Positions 34,393 through 45,688 of a stretch of 64,000 nucleotides of DNA are shown here, piece by piece. Both the position numbers and the translations under genes were made by a program. Location of the stretch: the NCBI GenBank assembly GCA_911728455.2, contig OU452224.1, positions 7,072,501 through 7,136,500 of the forward strand. The letters are read 5' to 3'. Source of the stretch: Marthasterias glacialis. Lineage: Eukaryota > Echinodermata > Asteroidea > Forcipulatida > Asteriidae. The notes under the pieces were generated by a model. The model was not told the DNA's origin. It was given only the letters and a program-made list of their open reading frames with translations, and made no database searches. Numbering within the stretch: position 1 is the stretch's first letter; the number at the start of each line of letters is the position of its first letter.

Positions 34393-34832
34393 GGGGCGTG
34401 CTTTGGCGACCTCGACAAAAAACAAGTTTCTGACGTCAAATTCGCAGACCAGAACAATTTTTGAGAGCTACACAAAAACGGGTCGGTAACCAGGAACAGT
34501 TTGTGACGTGGGTACATTTCTTAGAAATTAATGTTTCCCAAAATGTAAAGCCTTCTTATTGTTTTCAAGTAATGGAACTTAGTTTTTGTAATTTTATCAA
34601 CATTGTTGGATTGGTATGCTTTAATATTTTTCATATTTTAAAGAATTCTGTCTACACTTTTTGTATGTTTGTGGAATCAGACATCTTGAAACCAAGCCTA
34701 ACCGAGCCAACAACTCGGTTACGGTTTGGTCGGAACAGCTGCGTCACTGTGGTTGAACGGAACACGCAAAAACGCTAAACCAATGACCGAAGCTCAAACT
34801 TGTTTCTGGTCGAGGTCGCCAAAACACGCCCC
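34393..34832. mobile_element. Non-autonomous DNA element with about 38-bp TIRs
   Basis: Left end GGGGCGTGCTTTGGCGACCT, then CGACAAAAAACAAGTTT. The reverse complement of the right end is GGGGCGTGTTTTGGCGACCT, then CGACCAGAAACAAGTTT. The 440-bp interior has no recognisable transposase; a 105-codon plus frame is present without motifs. The next element (34835) starts two bases after it. Confidence 0.8.
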
Positions 34833-34834
34833 AG

Positions 34835-35034
34835 TATTGACGCAATTTGCCTGACGTCATCATCACATCAATCTTGGTGGCGCCATTTTGGAAGTCAATG
34901 TCACTGTTTGCTAAACAGCGTAGTGCGCGTTGTAGGCGACGCGGCGTTTTACACGTATACCTACGGTATTGACTTCCAAAATGGTGAGGGCGGGGCACAG
35001 TCGCCGCGTGTGACATGCGTGCAAGGTGTCAATA
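34835..35034. mobile_element. TATTGAC/TGACGTCA hairpin MITE, copy 1
   Basis: Starts TATTGACGCAATTTGCCTGA and ends GTGCAAGGTGTCAATA, with TGACGTCA inside the left end. GCCATTTTGGAAGTCAATG pairs with ATTGACTTCCAAAATGGT in the middle. Sister copy at 49438-49628. Confidence 0.8.
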
Positions 35035-35087
35035 GCAAGAATATTGTGCCGAGAAATACTTGCGGCTAAAATGTTACGATGTGCCTG

Positions 35088-35260
35088 AAAATTTTTGATT
35101 AAGTCTCAATCCGAAAGATCGGTGATTATAAAGTTTATGTCAGTAATCTTCTGGTGGAATATTTCTGGCTGAAATACTGTCAAAGTCCTAAAAAAAATAG
35201 CATTTTTGTAAGCATAGACACCACAAACCACATTGCTTATTTCGATCGGTAACGTCGAAA
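35088..35260. repeat. Fragment of the TTTAAAGGTAGAATGC element family
   Basis: Shares GATTATAAAGTT, GTAATCTTC, AATATTTCTGGCTGAAATAC and TGTCAAAGTC-like words in order with 29440-29515. Its ends are lost. Confidence 0.55.
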
Positions 35261-35392
35261 TAAGCCTGATATTGAACCCGCACTAAATAGTGACAATATC
35301 AAGTAATAAACCACAAGAGAAAACTGACTGGGTGAAGTTTAATTGAAGTTTGGGGGTGAACAAAGAACTGGACCATCTATCTAGCCCCAATG

Positions 35393-35485
35393 TTACAGAC
35401 CGCAAATATTAGGGCGAGATAGCTCAGTTTGTATCTCCAGTTATCCCTGAGGTCGCTGGTTCAGGTCACATTCTAGTCACAAAAA
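35393..35485 (+). mobile_element. tRNA-like SINE, copy 1
   Basis: Contains AGATAGCTCAGTTTGT (A box, 35418-35432) and GGTTCAGGTCA (degenerate B box, 35458-35468), spaced as in a tRNA. The upstream AGACCGCAAATATTAGGGC matches the head of the inverted copy at 36790-36900. Confidence 0.6.
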
Positions 35486-35922
35486 AGTGACAAAACATGA
35501 ACCTTTTTTTCTCTCCTTCTCACTCTTTTAAACGTGACGCCTAAAATTGATGCCATTTCCACAAGTTGGTATCCTGGTGTATTTATAGAAAACTAGAGAA
35601 TGGAATTTAAGTTATTTTTTTTCCACATAACAACGAACTTTCCCTTTAAAAGGACTGACGTAAGCAGTTCAGTGTACAGCCATCTTCTCTGCAATGTTTC
35701 TATGCAAATGTACCCCCTATAACGAAGCTGGTGTAACAAAATAGCCTGATCCTTTACACGTAGTAAACGGCGCTTTGTATAATTTAGTATGAAGGGAAAG
35801 CATCAGGTCATAAGTGACTCTTGATGCCATCACATTTTCAATAGTTAACGCGCCAGTTACTATAGAACGTGTATGCAGTGGGAACCATCCATCAATGATG
35901 CGGCTGGAGTGTTGTCTCGCCT

Positions 35923-35950
35923 CCCCCCCCCCCCCCCCCCCCCCCCCCCC
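35923..35950 (+). repeat. Poly-C run (about 28)
   Basis: Long mononucleotide tract. The Gly-rich minus frame over it is an artefact of the tract. Confidence 0.9.
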
Positions 35951-36374
35951 AGCACAATATACATCTCTGATTAAAATTAAAGAAGTATAGGATCTTTTGC
36001 TCGGTGAGCGTGTGCTTACCACGCGAACGAAATAGTATAGTCGAGCAGCTTCTGAAACAGTCACCATAGCACGAACAGCGACTCCCGGAAACTCGAATCG
36101 ATGCCAGTGTCTTGGCCTACAAATTGAGGGGGCCGGTACGGCTAATAAAGATGACGGGCTCTATCGTCTCATCGTCAATTCATTAAGGGAGTATAATACT
36201 TCCGGAGATTGGAAATTAAGCGTGCGCTCGGTTGCTGCTGGATCGGCGGGACGCAGTTGGACTTTCAGCCCCGTGTTTGTCTCGCCTGTGTTGGGGAGGG
36301 GAGTCGCACCGGTGTCATGGTGATATCACACGGCCGTCGGCATTCGCTATTCACGCCTTAGCCGTCATTTTTAG

Positions 36375-36433
36375 CAGGCATCTGGGGAATCGACCGTCAG
36401 CACATTTTCTACTCGAAGAATCGGAAAGTTAAG
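36375..36433 (+). CDS. Candidate exon in a CpG-rich patch
   Basis: After GTCATTTTTAG (or the tandem TAGCAG acceptor) the frame reads QASGESTVSTFSTRRIGKL plus two bases, then AAG and GTAATTTA. The surrounding 36090-36440 is unusually GC/CpG-rich for this window. An alternative is that the whole patch is a non-coding first exon with the same donor. No partner exon with matching phase was found. Confidence 0.25.
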
Positions 36434-36789
36434 GTAATTTATTCAACGAATGTTCACATCAGACGTTAGTATTCACGGCTTTACATGCCGGAATTGAGTG
36501 GTCGAAAATGTTTGCACGGCGACAATCTGAAGATAATAGCTTTAGTCTAGTCACCGTACACACATTGCGCCGTGGTACAAAGCTACTACGGTTTAGAACT
36601 ACCCTGGATTAGGCGCCTAACGCGGTATATAACTCGTTTCATCTTATTTTTGTGCGTGAGTTGACTATTATATAGGCCTATAAAATGAATGTTCCCCACG
36701 TTTGAAGGAGCTATGTCTGGTACAGAACATTTTAGAAGCGAAACAATTCTAAATGTTATTATAATTATTATTCAATGTTGGGGTGAATG

Positions 36790-36900
36790 TAGAAAAATTG
36801 AGTGGAGTGGGATTTGAACCAGCGACCCCCGAATTAATGCACAGGCGCTCTATCAACCGAGCTGCTGTCCAGCCCCAATGTTGCCGGTCTCCCTATTTTG
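36790..36900 (-). mobile_element. tRNA-like SINE, copy 2 (inverted)
   Basis: On the minus strand: GGGAGACCGGCAACATTGGG, an A box in CAGCTCGGTTGATAGAGCG (about 36849-36864), then GGTTCAAATCCC (36809-36820). Anticodon-arm-like sequence lies between. Same head as the plus-strand copy at 35393, better preserved. Confidence 0.75.
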
Positions 36901-37874
36901 TCAACCTTTGTCCATGGGTGCCAGTCAGAAGCCATTGTTACTATTGTAAAATAATTATGTAGCATCTGTTTTATATTTTTAACTGTCGGGAAACAAATGA
37001 AATTTCATTTATTGAAAAGGCTTAGCCGGGCTTACAGATTCAACCGTCATTAAGATATTCATCTTGACATTTAGAAAAGGTAAACCTTGGATAATCAAAA
37101 TGGTTTGACCTCTCCTTGAAAAATGAGTGCGTAATTATTGAATTAAGAAATTTTCTGCAATTCGATTGACACATAAGTAAGAGTTAAGACAATACCCAGG
37201 GGAAGAAATGGTTGAACCGGTTATTAGTCAGTCAGCCCCCAAAATGGTCAGCCTTTTACCCATGCTTGCTCCTCAACAGGCATTCCTGTTTTGTGGGTCA
37301 CACGGAGTCATTTCACCCATGTTGCAGTTTTCAGATCCATAGGTTGGAGTTACTGTACTTATTTGGTCAGATTCACCCATTATTTAGTCATTCCGACCTC
37401 CTTCGGATTATAGGTCAAAATAAACCCTCGAACAATAACCCTGTTCCCGAGTTATCCAATTTAACCTTACCTATTTCTGATGTAGTCAGTTTTCTTTGTA
37501 AAAAAAGAGTTACCGGTACTGATAATGTATAGTCGAAGGGTCGTTTCACTTCCTAGTAATTTCATCAAGCCAGTCCCAACCTTGTTATGGAATTATGAAA
37601 CACAGAGACCCGTTCTTGATGCAATATTGAACTTGTAGAAGCAGCGCCTGCTGAGCGACAGTTCCATTTTACTCAAGTATTATAAGACACGGAGCTCAGG
37701 GCACTTTACATTATTAGTATGACTAACGGGGATGCACTCGTATAGAACCATCGACGGTCCATGCAGAATGTGCAGCCTAGCTATGTAATTGTGTAATGAA
37801 TTTCGAACAGAACCCTTTTCTGTCGCGCAGCCATGTTGTTTTTCTTCCGGCGCACCGACACTCGTTGGAGCATA

Positions 37875-38006
37875 GGCCGTGTCCGAGTTATTGACGGCTT
37901 TGTCAGTGGCTAAACGGCCAAGATCGCTGGAAAAGGTTCTTCAACGTAGTCGCTGCAGCCAACGGCCACGGCTGTATAGCCGAAGTCGCTTGATTCGGAC
38001 ATGACC
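37875..38006. mobile_element. GGCCGTGTCCGAA element, copy 2
   Basis: Left GGCCGTGTCCGAGTTATTGA, right GATTCGGACATGACC. The interior has TAGCCACTG-like and GCAGCCAACGGCCACGGC words that reappear, inverted, in the split copy at 58319-58710. Confidence 0.8.
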
Positions 38007-38151
38007 GTAGTTTAAGTACGTTGGGATGAGATCGTAACATCCAAAACAGCAGGTCAAGTCTGCGTTGCTTGACATTATCTGTTCGCCAAGACACCAACCA
38101 ATAACACAAGCGCCATATATTATAGTTGATCCATATCTGAATTGGGATTGT

Positions 38152-38240
38152 GGTGGGGGGGGGGGGGGGTGGTATTTCCCGTTCAACGATGGCGCAGATG
38201 TAATAAAATAACCTTTGTTGATTTGGCGGTCCCCCCCCCC
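38152..38240. repeat. Poly-G (38154-38169) and poly-C (38230-38240) runs
   Basis: Two opposing homopolymer tracts about 60 bp apart that could base-pair. The overlapping ORFs on both strands are artefacts of this composition. Confidence 0.8.
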
Positions 38241-38847
38241 CACCCCACGGCGGCGCCCGGGGAAAGTGCCACTCCTAGCTATACGACACTGGTTATAACT
38301 CGTCAATTTTGTATTATTAGTACCAGTATCTCTCTGCAGAATCAAGGTCATTTTGGACGCAGTATTCGGTTCAGACTGACTCTCACCTTGAGTGACTCAC
38401 TTACAGTATATTACCCGAGAGTGTTCAGAGCTTGACTCCACCACCTTTGCTTGACATATCCGGTTTGAATCTCATCTTTATGTCTCCCTTTAGTTATTAA
38501 ATTGTAATGTAAACAAGAAAATGGACTGAAAGTCTTGATAGGATCTCTATATTTTGTGGATAAAACTTATATTACAAGTGCCTCCTGTTCTTGGAAGCTG
38601 ACGTGATGGAACCTTATAAAAGCCGAGAGTCTTTACCCATGTGTGAACCAAAGACGCTTAATTAAACTGAACCGGTCCCGACGGGAAAAAAAACGATCAA
38701 ATACCCCCAGAGTCCGGTATTAAAGTGTGCCAGTGCCTTCTTAATGGCGTTGCTGACTCATCATATAACAAAAATACAATGTCCGTTTATTTGTTTTGTA
38801 TATTTTTTTATTATTTTTTTTTTAAAATTGTCATGGTATAAAAACCA

Positions 38848-39020
38848 CACTGCCCAAAACTGGGGTGTTAATTCGATTTTCTTGGTATCTATATATGACA
38901 ACACCAACATGGTATTAATTTTACCAATGATAAAACAGTGGGGATAACTAACACCATGTCGGTGTTGTCACATTATAGATACCGAGAGAATCAATTTAAC
39001 ACCCCCGTTTTTGCAGTGCA
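38848..39020. mobile_element. CACTGCAAAAAC palindromic MITE, copy 3
   Basis: Ends CACTGCCCAAAACTGGGGTG and, reversed, CACTGCAAAAACGGGGGTGT. It contains GACAACACCAACATGGTATT and AACACCATGTCGGTGTTGTC. The central segment (GATAAAACAGTGGGGAT) is inverted relative to copies 1 and 2, where it reads ATCCCCGTTGCTTT. Confidence 0.85.
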
Positions 39021-39203
39021 TGGAGGGAATTCGTTCCCTTGGTATAACGCTTGGATGCTGTCATTAATTGTAGCATATATTTGATATCTGCCCTTTTCAG
39101 AAACGGGGGCAACTTTCCAGTAATTACTACCGATGTCGTTGATGGTTCGAACCGTATGCTAATGACGGTCCCGTTGCCTGTAACGTTTTACATGTATGTT
39201 GTA

Positions 39204-39425
39204 CACTCTAAAAACTCCCCGGGTCAGAATTGACTCGGATTCAAGGCCCAGTGAGGATCAGTATGTGACCCGGAATCCGTGTCAAAATGACTGAAACAGA
39301 ATCCAAGGCAAATTCCCATTTTTAACTCGGATTCTGTTTCTGGGTCAGTCTGACCCGGAAATGGGTCAGGCCCCGGGTATCTGGAATCCAGGTTGATATA
39401 CTGATCCGCGAGGTTTTTTTTATAC
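39204..39425. mobile_element. CACTCTAAAAACTCCCGGGTC MITE, copy 1
   Basis: Starts CACTCTAAAAACTCCCCGGG after TA. Internal GACTCGGATTC, TCTGGGTCAGTCTGACCCGG and CCCGGGTATCTGGAATCC blocks make it nearly palindromic. The right end is decayed. Other copies at 48761, 52468, 63475 and 63832. Confidence 0.8.
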
Positions 39426-39531
39426 CATAACTATTCGAACTTGAATACTAACTAACAAATGCAATTTTAAATTCTCCATCAAACGGGCCCTCTCTTTAAC
39501 TGTGCCTTTCGACTGCCTGTGTACATACCCT

Positions 39532-39699
39532 AGGCCTGATATTTCACGGAGGCAACAGAGGCAATTGCCTCCGTTGCCCCTGGTCATTGCCTTGGTGCTC
39601 TTGAAATGTACAAATTTACAATTTTCTCAAAGAGGTGCCCTTTATCAAGAAGAAAAATGCCTTGGTGCCCTTTCCCGAACGAAGCAATCAGGCCTGATA
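39532..39699 (+). mobile_element. AGGCAATTGCCTCC family element, copy 4 (best preserved)
   Basis: Begins AGGCCTGATATTTCACGGAG and ends GAAGCAATCAGGCCTGATA, giving short inverted termini. Contains GAGGCAATTGCCTCCGTTGC (a perfect inner palindrome GGCAATTGCC) and CATTGCCTTGGTGCTCTTGA. About 168 bp. Confidence 0.8.
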
Positions 39700-40470
39700 C
39701 CCTCGTATCTCAGCATTCCACATCCGTATGTCCTCAAATAATTAGGATGATCGACAGTAGTGGCAAAAAAGAAAAAAAATTAATCAAAAACCCAAAATGA
39801 CCCTGTGAATCGCGTAATACACCGGATACGTTCGTCGTTAATTATCGTAACTTCATTGCATGCCCTACCCAGAACATAATAAGCCTTTAAACAGTCATAA
39901 GTCTAGTGCCAATATGAGCACGTAATTGGGCTGTCATCTGGGGCAAATCGCAAATATCAACTTCGGGGAAACACGGACGGTACCATCGATCAATAAAGTC
40001 AACATTTATTCTTTTGGGGAGTTGATGTTTGAATACAGAATGTAGGTGCGGGTGATTCTTATTAAGGCTAATGATCCAACATGACAATTCAATTCACCGC
40101 TAACCCATCTAACAAAATCAGCCATGTAAAACCTTAAGCAAGGTTTACTGGTACGGAGTTAATTATTTGTACTAGACCTACATCATAGGATACCTACAAT
40201 CAAGTAACTCAAAAACAGTGCAGGAGGAGGATGTGGATCCTGCACAACATGCCGCTGCACCTTTTATGATGTACTTTTTATAATCACTTTATTAGCAAAC
40301 TTTTAATGATTTTCATTTTACAAAAGAATGGCCATGTTTATTTGCCTTCCAGCCTCGGTTTGGTTACACGAATTTGAACGGGAGAAAACCTAAAGACAGT
40401 TGCACAAGGTCTGTTTCAGGCTTGTGAATGTTATGATGTTAACCGACTTCAAGATTTCTTTTCTCTCTCT

Positions 40471-40806
40471 TAAAGGGACCACATTGCCTTTGGATTGGGC
40501 GCATTTGGGCTATAAAAGCGCTTGTTACGAAACTAATATGGTTGGAAAGATATGTTACAGGTGGAATATAATGATTCACATAAATATTCCATGAAATTGT
40601 GTAGTTTTTGTAGAACCAAATTTTTGACTCAACAAAATGGCGGACCGTATGTTTCTATGTATACGTGTGGTTCCACTGGTTGTATTTCCAGAGGCAAATG
40701 TATGGCTATTTTTTAATCACTATGCACTTTTTTATTGCATGAACAGCTCTTAAAAAGAATAAGGAGCAAAAGTTTAAGAGTTTTGAAGGCAACGAGTCCC
40801 TTTAAA
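40471..40806 (+). mobile_element. AAAGGGACACATTGCCTT family element, copy 2
   Basis: Left TTAAAGGGACCACATTGCCT; reverse complement of right TTTAAAGGGACTCGTTGCCT. Carries GTGGTTCCACTGGTTGTATT and CCAGAGGCAAATG, matching the inverted copy at 10857-11260 across most of its length. Confidence 0.8.
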
Positions 40807-40985
40807 TGGAGGGCCGCATCTTGGTTCATATTTGATTTACACAGCAACGTTGAAGGCAACGTTTTTGACTGTTTACGTTTCATCAATGTTTCTCCCCCGC
40901 GCAAAACTCGTACATCATCGTCTTGACTGTTGACCGTATACCTCCGCTAGTTTGGGGCCGGCTCTATTCTGAGTAAAGCCTGCAG

Positions 40986-41126
40986 CTTCGACAACAACTA
41001 AGTTTGGCGCTAGAATTAGATGCACTCTCTGAAAGCATAGATGAAGCAATTAGAACTGCATCTAAAGGTTTGGCTGGCACAGCCGTATATACTGGACGAC
41101 CTGAAGATAGATCTAGGGTGATCTGA
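40986..41126 (+). CDS. Candidate terminal exon, unknown protein
   Basis: After AAAGCCTGCAG the frame reads LRQQLSLALELDALSESIDE, then AIRTASKGLAGTAVYTGRPE and DRSRVI before TGA (41124-41126). The reading has heptad-like Leu/Ala spacing, suggesting a helix, and codons are mostly purine-first. The acceptor lacks a strong pyrimidine tract. It could be the tail of a real gene or of a decayed mobile-element ORF. No upstream partner was found. Confidence 0.35.
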   Translation, partial: LRQQLSLALELDALSESIDEAIRTASKGLAGTAVYTGRPEDRSRVI

Positions 41127-41329
41127 TCAAGAATGATGGAGAATGGATGTTGGATGTTGATGATGGATGATGTGGGTACACGATTCTGATCAGGTTAACA
41201 TGGGATGGTCCTCACTTATGTTCTGACATTTCACACACACACATGGAGGTCTTGACTATACAACAGCTTGTAGTTTCTTTGTAAACCGCCAGGCCTATGG
41301 TGTGGCAAAAATTTTTCCCGATTTCAGGA

Positions 41330-41822
41330 TTGTTTTTCTTCATAGTTTATCCTTTGCCGTCATAGATTTCCTTATGCCTTCATAGATTACCCTTTGCCTT
41401 CACATATTTCCCTCTGCACATACACATATATCCCTCTGCCTTCATAGATTTACCTCTGCCTTTCATATGTTTTCTTTTGCCTTCCTAGATTTCTTTCTGC
41501 CTTCATAGACTTCCCTCTGCCTTGTTCATAGATTTTCCTCTGCCTTCATAGACTTCCCTATATGCCTTCGTAGATTTCCCTCTGCTCTCATAGATTTCCC
41601 CTTGGCGTCATAGATTTCCCTCTGCCTTTCATATGTTTCCCCTGCCTTCATATATTTCTTTTTGCCTTCATAGATTTCCTTCTGCCTTGTTCATAGATTT
41701 CCTCTGCCTTCCCTCTGCCTTCATAGATTTCTCTCTGCCTTCAAAGACAGATTTCCTTCTGCCTTAGATTTCCCTCTGCCTTCAAAGATTTCCATCTGCC
41801 TTCTTATATTTCCCTCTGCCAG
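41330..41822 (+). repeat. Degenerate minisatellite, unit about 20 bp, roughly 25 copies
   Basis: Units of the form TTTCCCTCTGCCTTCATAGA, with variants (TTGTTCATAG, TTTCATATG, CTTCAAAG) scattered along 490 bp. Pyrimidine-rich on the plus strand. Confidence 0.9.
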
Positions 41823-42336
41823 AACAACGTGCAAATGTTGCTGTACCTTTTTGTGGCCACATTTTGCAAGATTTTGACTCACTTGGTGAAAACATTTGTT
41901 TTTGTTATTGTGTCTGGGAACCAGACTATTTAGTACGAGGTTTACTTGCTCGTTATCTCTCACAGAACTGAAGTTTCATGGTACATCACACACCATTTAT
42001 TTGTGCATCAGTCTCTCTCTCTGATTCTGGGTCAAAATGGCCTAAAACCTCCTATCTCAAATACCCGAATTTATGGTCAGTTTGTTAATATTGGCCTACA
42101 CTTTAGTCATCGAAGTAAAATCAAACTGCCCGCAGGTTATATATTATACATGACCGCAAATTATTTGGGATTTTGTCCCAGCGAATGGAATAAGGAGACA
42201 GAGAGAGAGAGGGAGAGAGAAAAAAAAGAAAGAGGAAATTGCGGTTTTCAAGAGGTGTTTTTCTCAATGTGGAGAACCTAATTAGAATTTGATTAAAAGA
42301 CACACGTTCAAGTTAAACTCTGTCTGTTATAGGCCC

Positions 42337-42437
42337 TCTTAGAAACCACAGCTTGGGCTTAGGCTCCGGCTTAGGCTCCGGCTTAGGCTCCGGCTTAGGC
42401 TCCGGCTAAGGCTCCGGCTTGGGCTCCGGCTTGCACT
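42337..42437 (+). repeat. 12-bp minisatellite GGCTTAGGCTCC, about 7 units
   Basis: Preceded by GAAACCACAGCTTGGGCTTA, which matches the left end of the inverted-repeat element at 61967 (CGAAATCACAGCTTGGGCTA). The array looks like an internal piece of that element amplified in place. Confidence 0.85.
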
Positions 42438-43049
42438 GTCTGCATAAACACTTTTTTTTTGGTGACAAGGGTTGACAGGAACAAATCCATTAAACGAATA
42501 ATAGCCAAGAATGAGTTATCTTGATTAATTGTTTGCTAAATGCTTTTATAAAATGGATATATAGGCCTATTGAACTAGCGTGACTATAGCTAGTGTTTAA
42601 ATTACTGCAGAAAACGACCCGTAATACTGTTATTTATACATAGTTTTATCCTGTCCGGATTGAACGAGAATATAATTGTTATGTAATTGCACAGTAAATA
42701 CCTTTTTGTTTTCGATTTGTACGAATTCACTTCACGTGGGAGACCAGTTACACTGACCATATTTTCCTCTTGTATAATATTAATGTATCGGAACTGAGGC
42801 TGGTGTGAAAAAAAGGTCTGGCCAATTTTCTGCAGGCCTATACCTTACAATCAACGTTCATGAACACACGCACTCCGTGGGTTGGAGATTACTGCCTCGT
42901 CTGTCACCTGGCCTCCCCCCTTGCTGCCCCTGTACAACCTTCCCTGCTCCCCAACCTCACGCTTCAAAACCTCACAGGCTACACAAACCTGATTCCCAGG
43001 TGAAACCCAACCACTTATCCACTAGCAAAGCAATCAACGCGTAATCAGT

Positions 43050-44125
43050 GGCACGTGCTATCAACGTGGCCTCTCACACTGCGCTCCCACGTTCCTGCGG
43101 AATTAACTTTGGCGGGAGCTGGGGGAAGCCTCGCACCTCATGACCAAGTAAGTGAGTAAACCAGGTACTTCCCTCGTTTTAGCGCTGTTTACTGGTTGAT
43201 CGAGCAGCGCATCTGCACATTTTTGCCGCTCCCGTCACCTCGACCACAAGCTTTTCAACGAATCACATGTAGCCTTGTTCTTATGGGCCTATACGATCAT
43301 TTAAGCGACGGATTTACTGCCGCATCAACGTTTTGAAACGACCTACCGTTTTATCGCTAAACAGGTCGCCACTATATTCACAGAATATTATGAGGCCCCT
43401 GTTAAGTGAAGCGTGTGAAATCGCTGTTTGGACATGGAGGTCGCCAGCGTACAGCACTCCGCATGAGAAATAATTACCGTTGCACGAGTGCTATTGTTTC
43501 TGCACTACTAATAATTAATATTTCCTTCGTCAGACACTATAGGTTTTCATAACCAGCACAGTGATATTTCTCCGGGAAATGTTAAACGCACTGCGTTGTC
43601 TCATATCCGACACAGTTCACGTATCAATCGCACCGAACCGACACTGAAATCTGTTCTACATTATACACAACCAGACAACGTGTTGCATTATGTGTAAAAC
43701 AATCCTACTAAAAAACAGTCGAGCTCCTGACAACTAGAGGACAGCCATTCCCTCTAAAATGCAGAGCTGCATTTTAACCAGATATCGCTTATGCCTATAA
43801 TGAGGTTCGCAAGAGGTAATTTCGTGGGAGCCAGTTTCAATGTGTTGCGACGAAGTCACCCGTTAACTACGAACACCTAAAATATTGAAACGCCATCAGA
43901 ACAGCGGACAGGACACTTGAACACCCCCATACCGATCTGATGAACAATTTCCTATCTCATTCTACAGAAGCCGTACCTGGAATGGAGAGAGGTGAGGTTG
44001 AAATAAATGCTGCTTAGGCTCATCAAGGAAATCGAGACTTCTTTTTACCTGTACTACGATAGATCTCTTTGCTGTAGGGACATTTCCAGGTCGTCTGGCT
44101 GCTTGGAGAAAGGTAAGATCTTAAA
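43050..44125 (+). other. Weak splice-like cluster (possible 5' UTR exons)
   Basis: Three small segments carry exon-like borders: a strong donor after ATGACCAA at 43148 (GTAAGTGAG); AAGCCGTACCTGGAATGGAG between CATTCTACAG and GTGAGG near 43976; and GGACATTTCCAGGTCGTCTG between TTTGCTGTAG and GTAAGATC near 44084. Coding sense cannot be decided from such short pieces. Confidence 0.2.
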
Positions 44126-44130
44126 GGAAT

Positions 44131-45688
44131 ATTCACATTCTTTAAAATCATGAAAGATCCATCTACACTTTACCGAAAGCACAATCAGTGCAGGCATTAT
44201 AAATGAAATGATTAGATCGTGCCGTTGTGCGAAATCTTAGAAAGTGCATGCACATTATAATAATGAAACTCTTAATGATTTCGCCAATAATGACATTTTG
44301 TCATGCACGGCAACTTCTTTTCGCCGTATACAACAAAACGATATGATTATACATTATAATGTCATTAGGTTTCGGTTTTCATTGAAAAGGGTTGAACTTA
44401 ATCCGAACACAATTGTGCCGTCTCTTCATTAGTAGCGTCCCGGGTATACCATAAACATGAAATGCGGCGAGACCGTAAATAAAACGCCAGGAAGAATATG
44501 CAGGGATGAACTTTTATACTTGGAAGCTGGAACCCTGAAGATTTTACCTTGTAGGTATTAATAATATTATTAATAACAATAATATTAATAACTCATTTAT
44601 TGTGAGCAACTTACCGTTTAAACGTACTCAAATGCGCGTTATATACAAGTAAAATACAATCGTTGTTAGCAAATTAAAAAAAAAGACAAATTTAAAAATA
44701 ACACTGTTACAAAAAAAACAATGAAATTACCCAGTAGCGAACTTGACGAAACACACAGCAGGGGAACTGGATATGATACAATGACACCGACATTAACATT
44801 AACTCTTTTGGGCAATTAGGAGTAAACGGTGAATTTGCTATGTTTTCTGAATACATTTTGACAAAATAAAAAACGACAAGTTCGCCTGTATCGAAATCGA
44901 ACCGTATAAATTCAATGAATTTATTCAAAATGTACCTTTCATGGATAGCGACGAAAGCCTTGTAAGTCCCAGCTCAACATTGGTATTAAAGATGAAAAGC
45001 ATTATAACCGTTCACAGATAATGATGGTAGAAAACTATCCTTGAAATATTTCTGCCTGAAGTGTTATCGTTTTTAAATATTAAATGGAATAAGATCCAAA
45101 AATAATTTTCGTCTCAGTGAGACGAAAGCTCTGCCTATGGGAATGCGTACAAAAAAAATGCTTAGTGCGTTGTTAACCGTTTTCTCGCAAACGAAACAAC
45201 GAAATGAGCTGACATTTTCACAAGTTGGTTTTATTACAAATATCTTGATTTGTGCAAAGAATGGAAGCATTTACAGTCAGTTTACCAAAGTTGAGCCGGG
45301 GCTTTCATTTTGCGGCAATCGAAATAAAAAGCAGTAGTGATTTGTGAGCTCTTATTTGTCAGGAGGAATGGTACTGGTGTCAACTTTGTAATCAGTGAGC
45401 TTTCAGATTTGAAACTGATTTATTTTGTTTATAATTACCAATTATGTACTTTGCAAGAGCACAGCTTCAACCATTGCTTTGTACACTCAGTATCTTATCA
45501 CATAGTTACGGATTGATCATAGTTAATTAATTATACTTTAACTCTTTGCAACATCTTCTCATCCCTTCACTGTATCCGTTCCAAAGGCCAATACTGTGAG
45601 ATATTCAAATAGCCTTTTCCCCCGTACTAGTGCAGTTTGAAACTCCCGACCTGTATCTTGTGTTTCCACCATCTTGCAACCCCTAATT
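44131..45688. other. No gene recognised
   Basis: AT-rich. Contains a short palindromic ATTAATAATATTATTAAT stretch (about 44557-44593) and a faint fragment of the 29371 element family near 45000-45070. Confidence 0.4.

Noticed and set aside
35717-36067. 116-codon minus ORF with a Gly run
   Set aside because: The Gly run is the poly-C tract at 35923; the frame on either side is not conserved or splice bordered.
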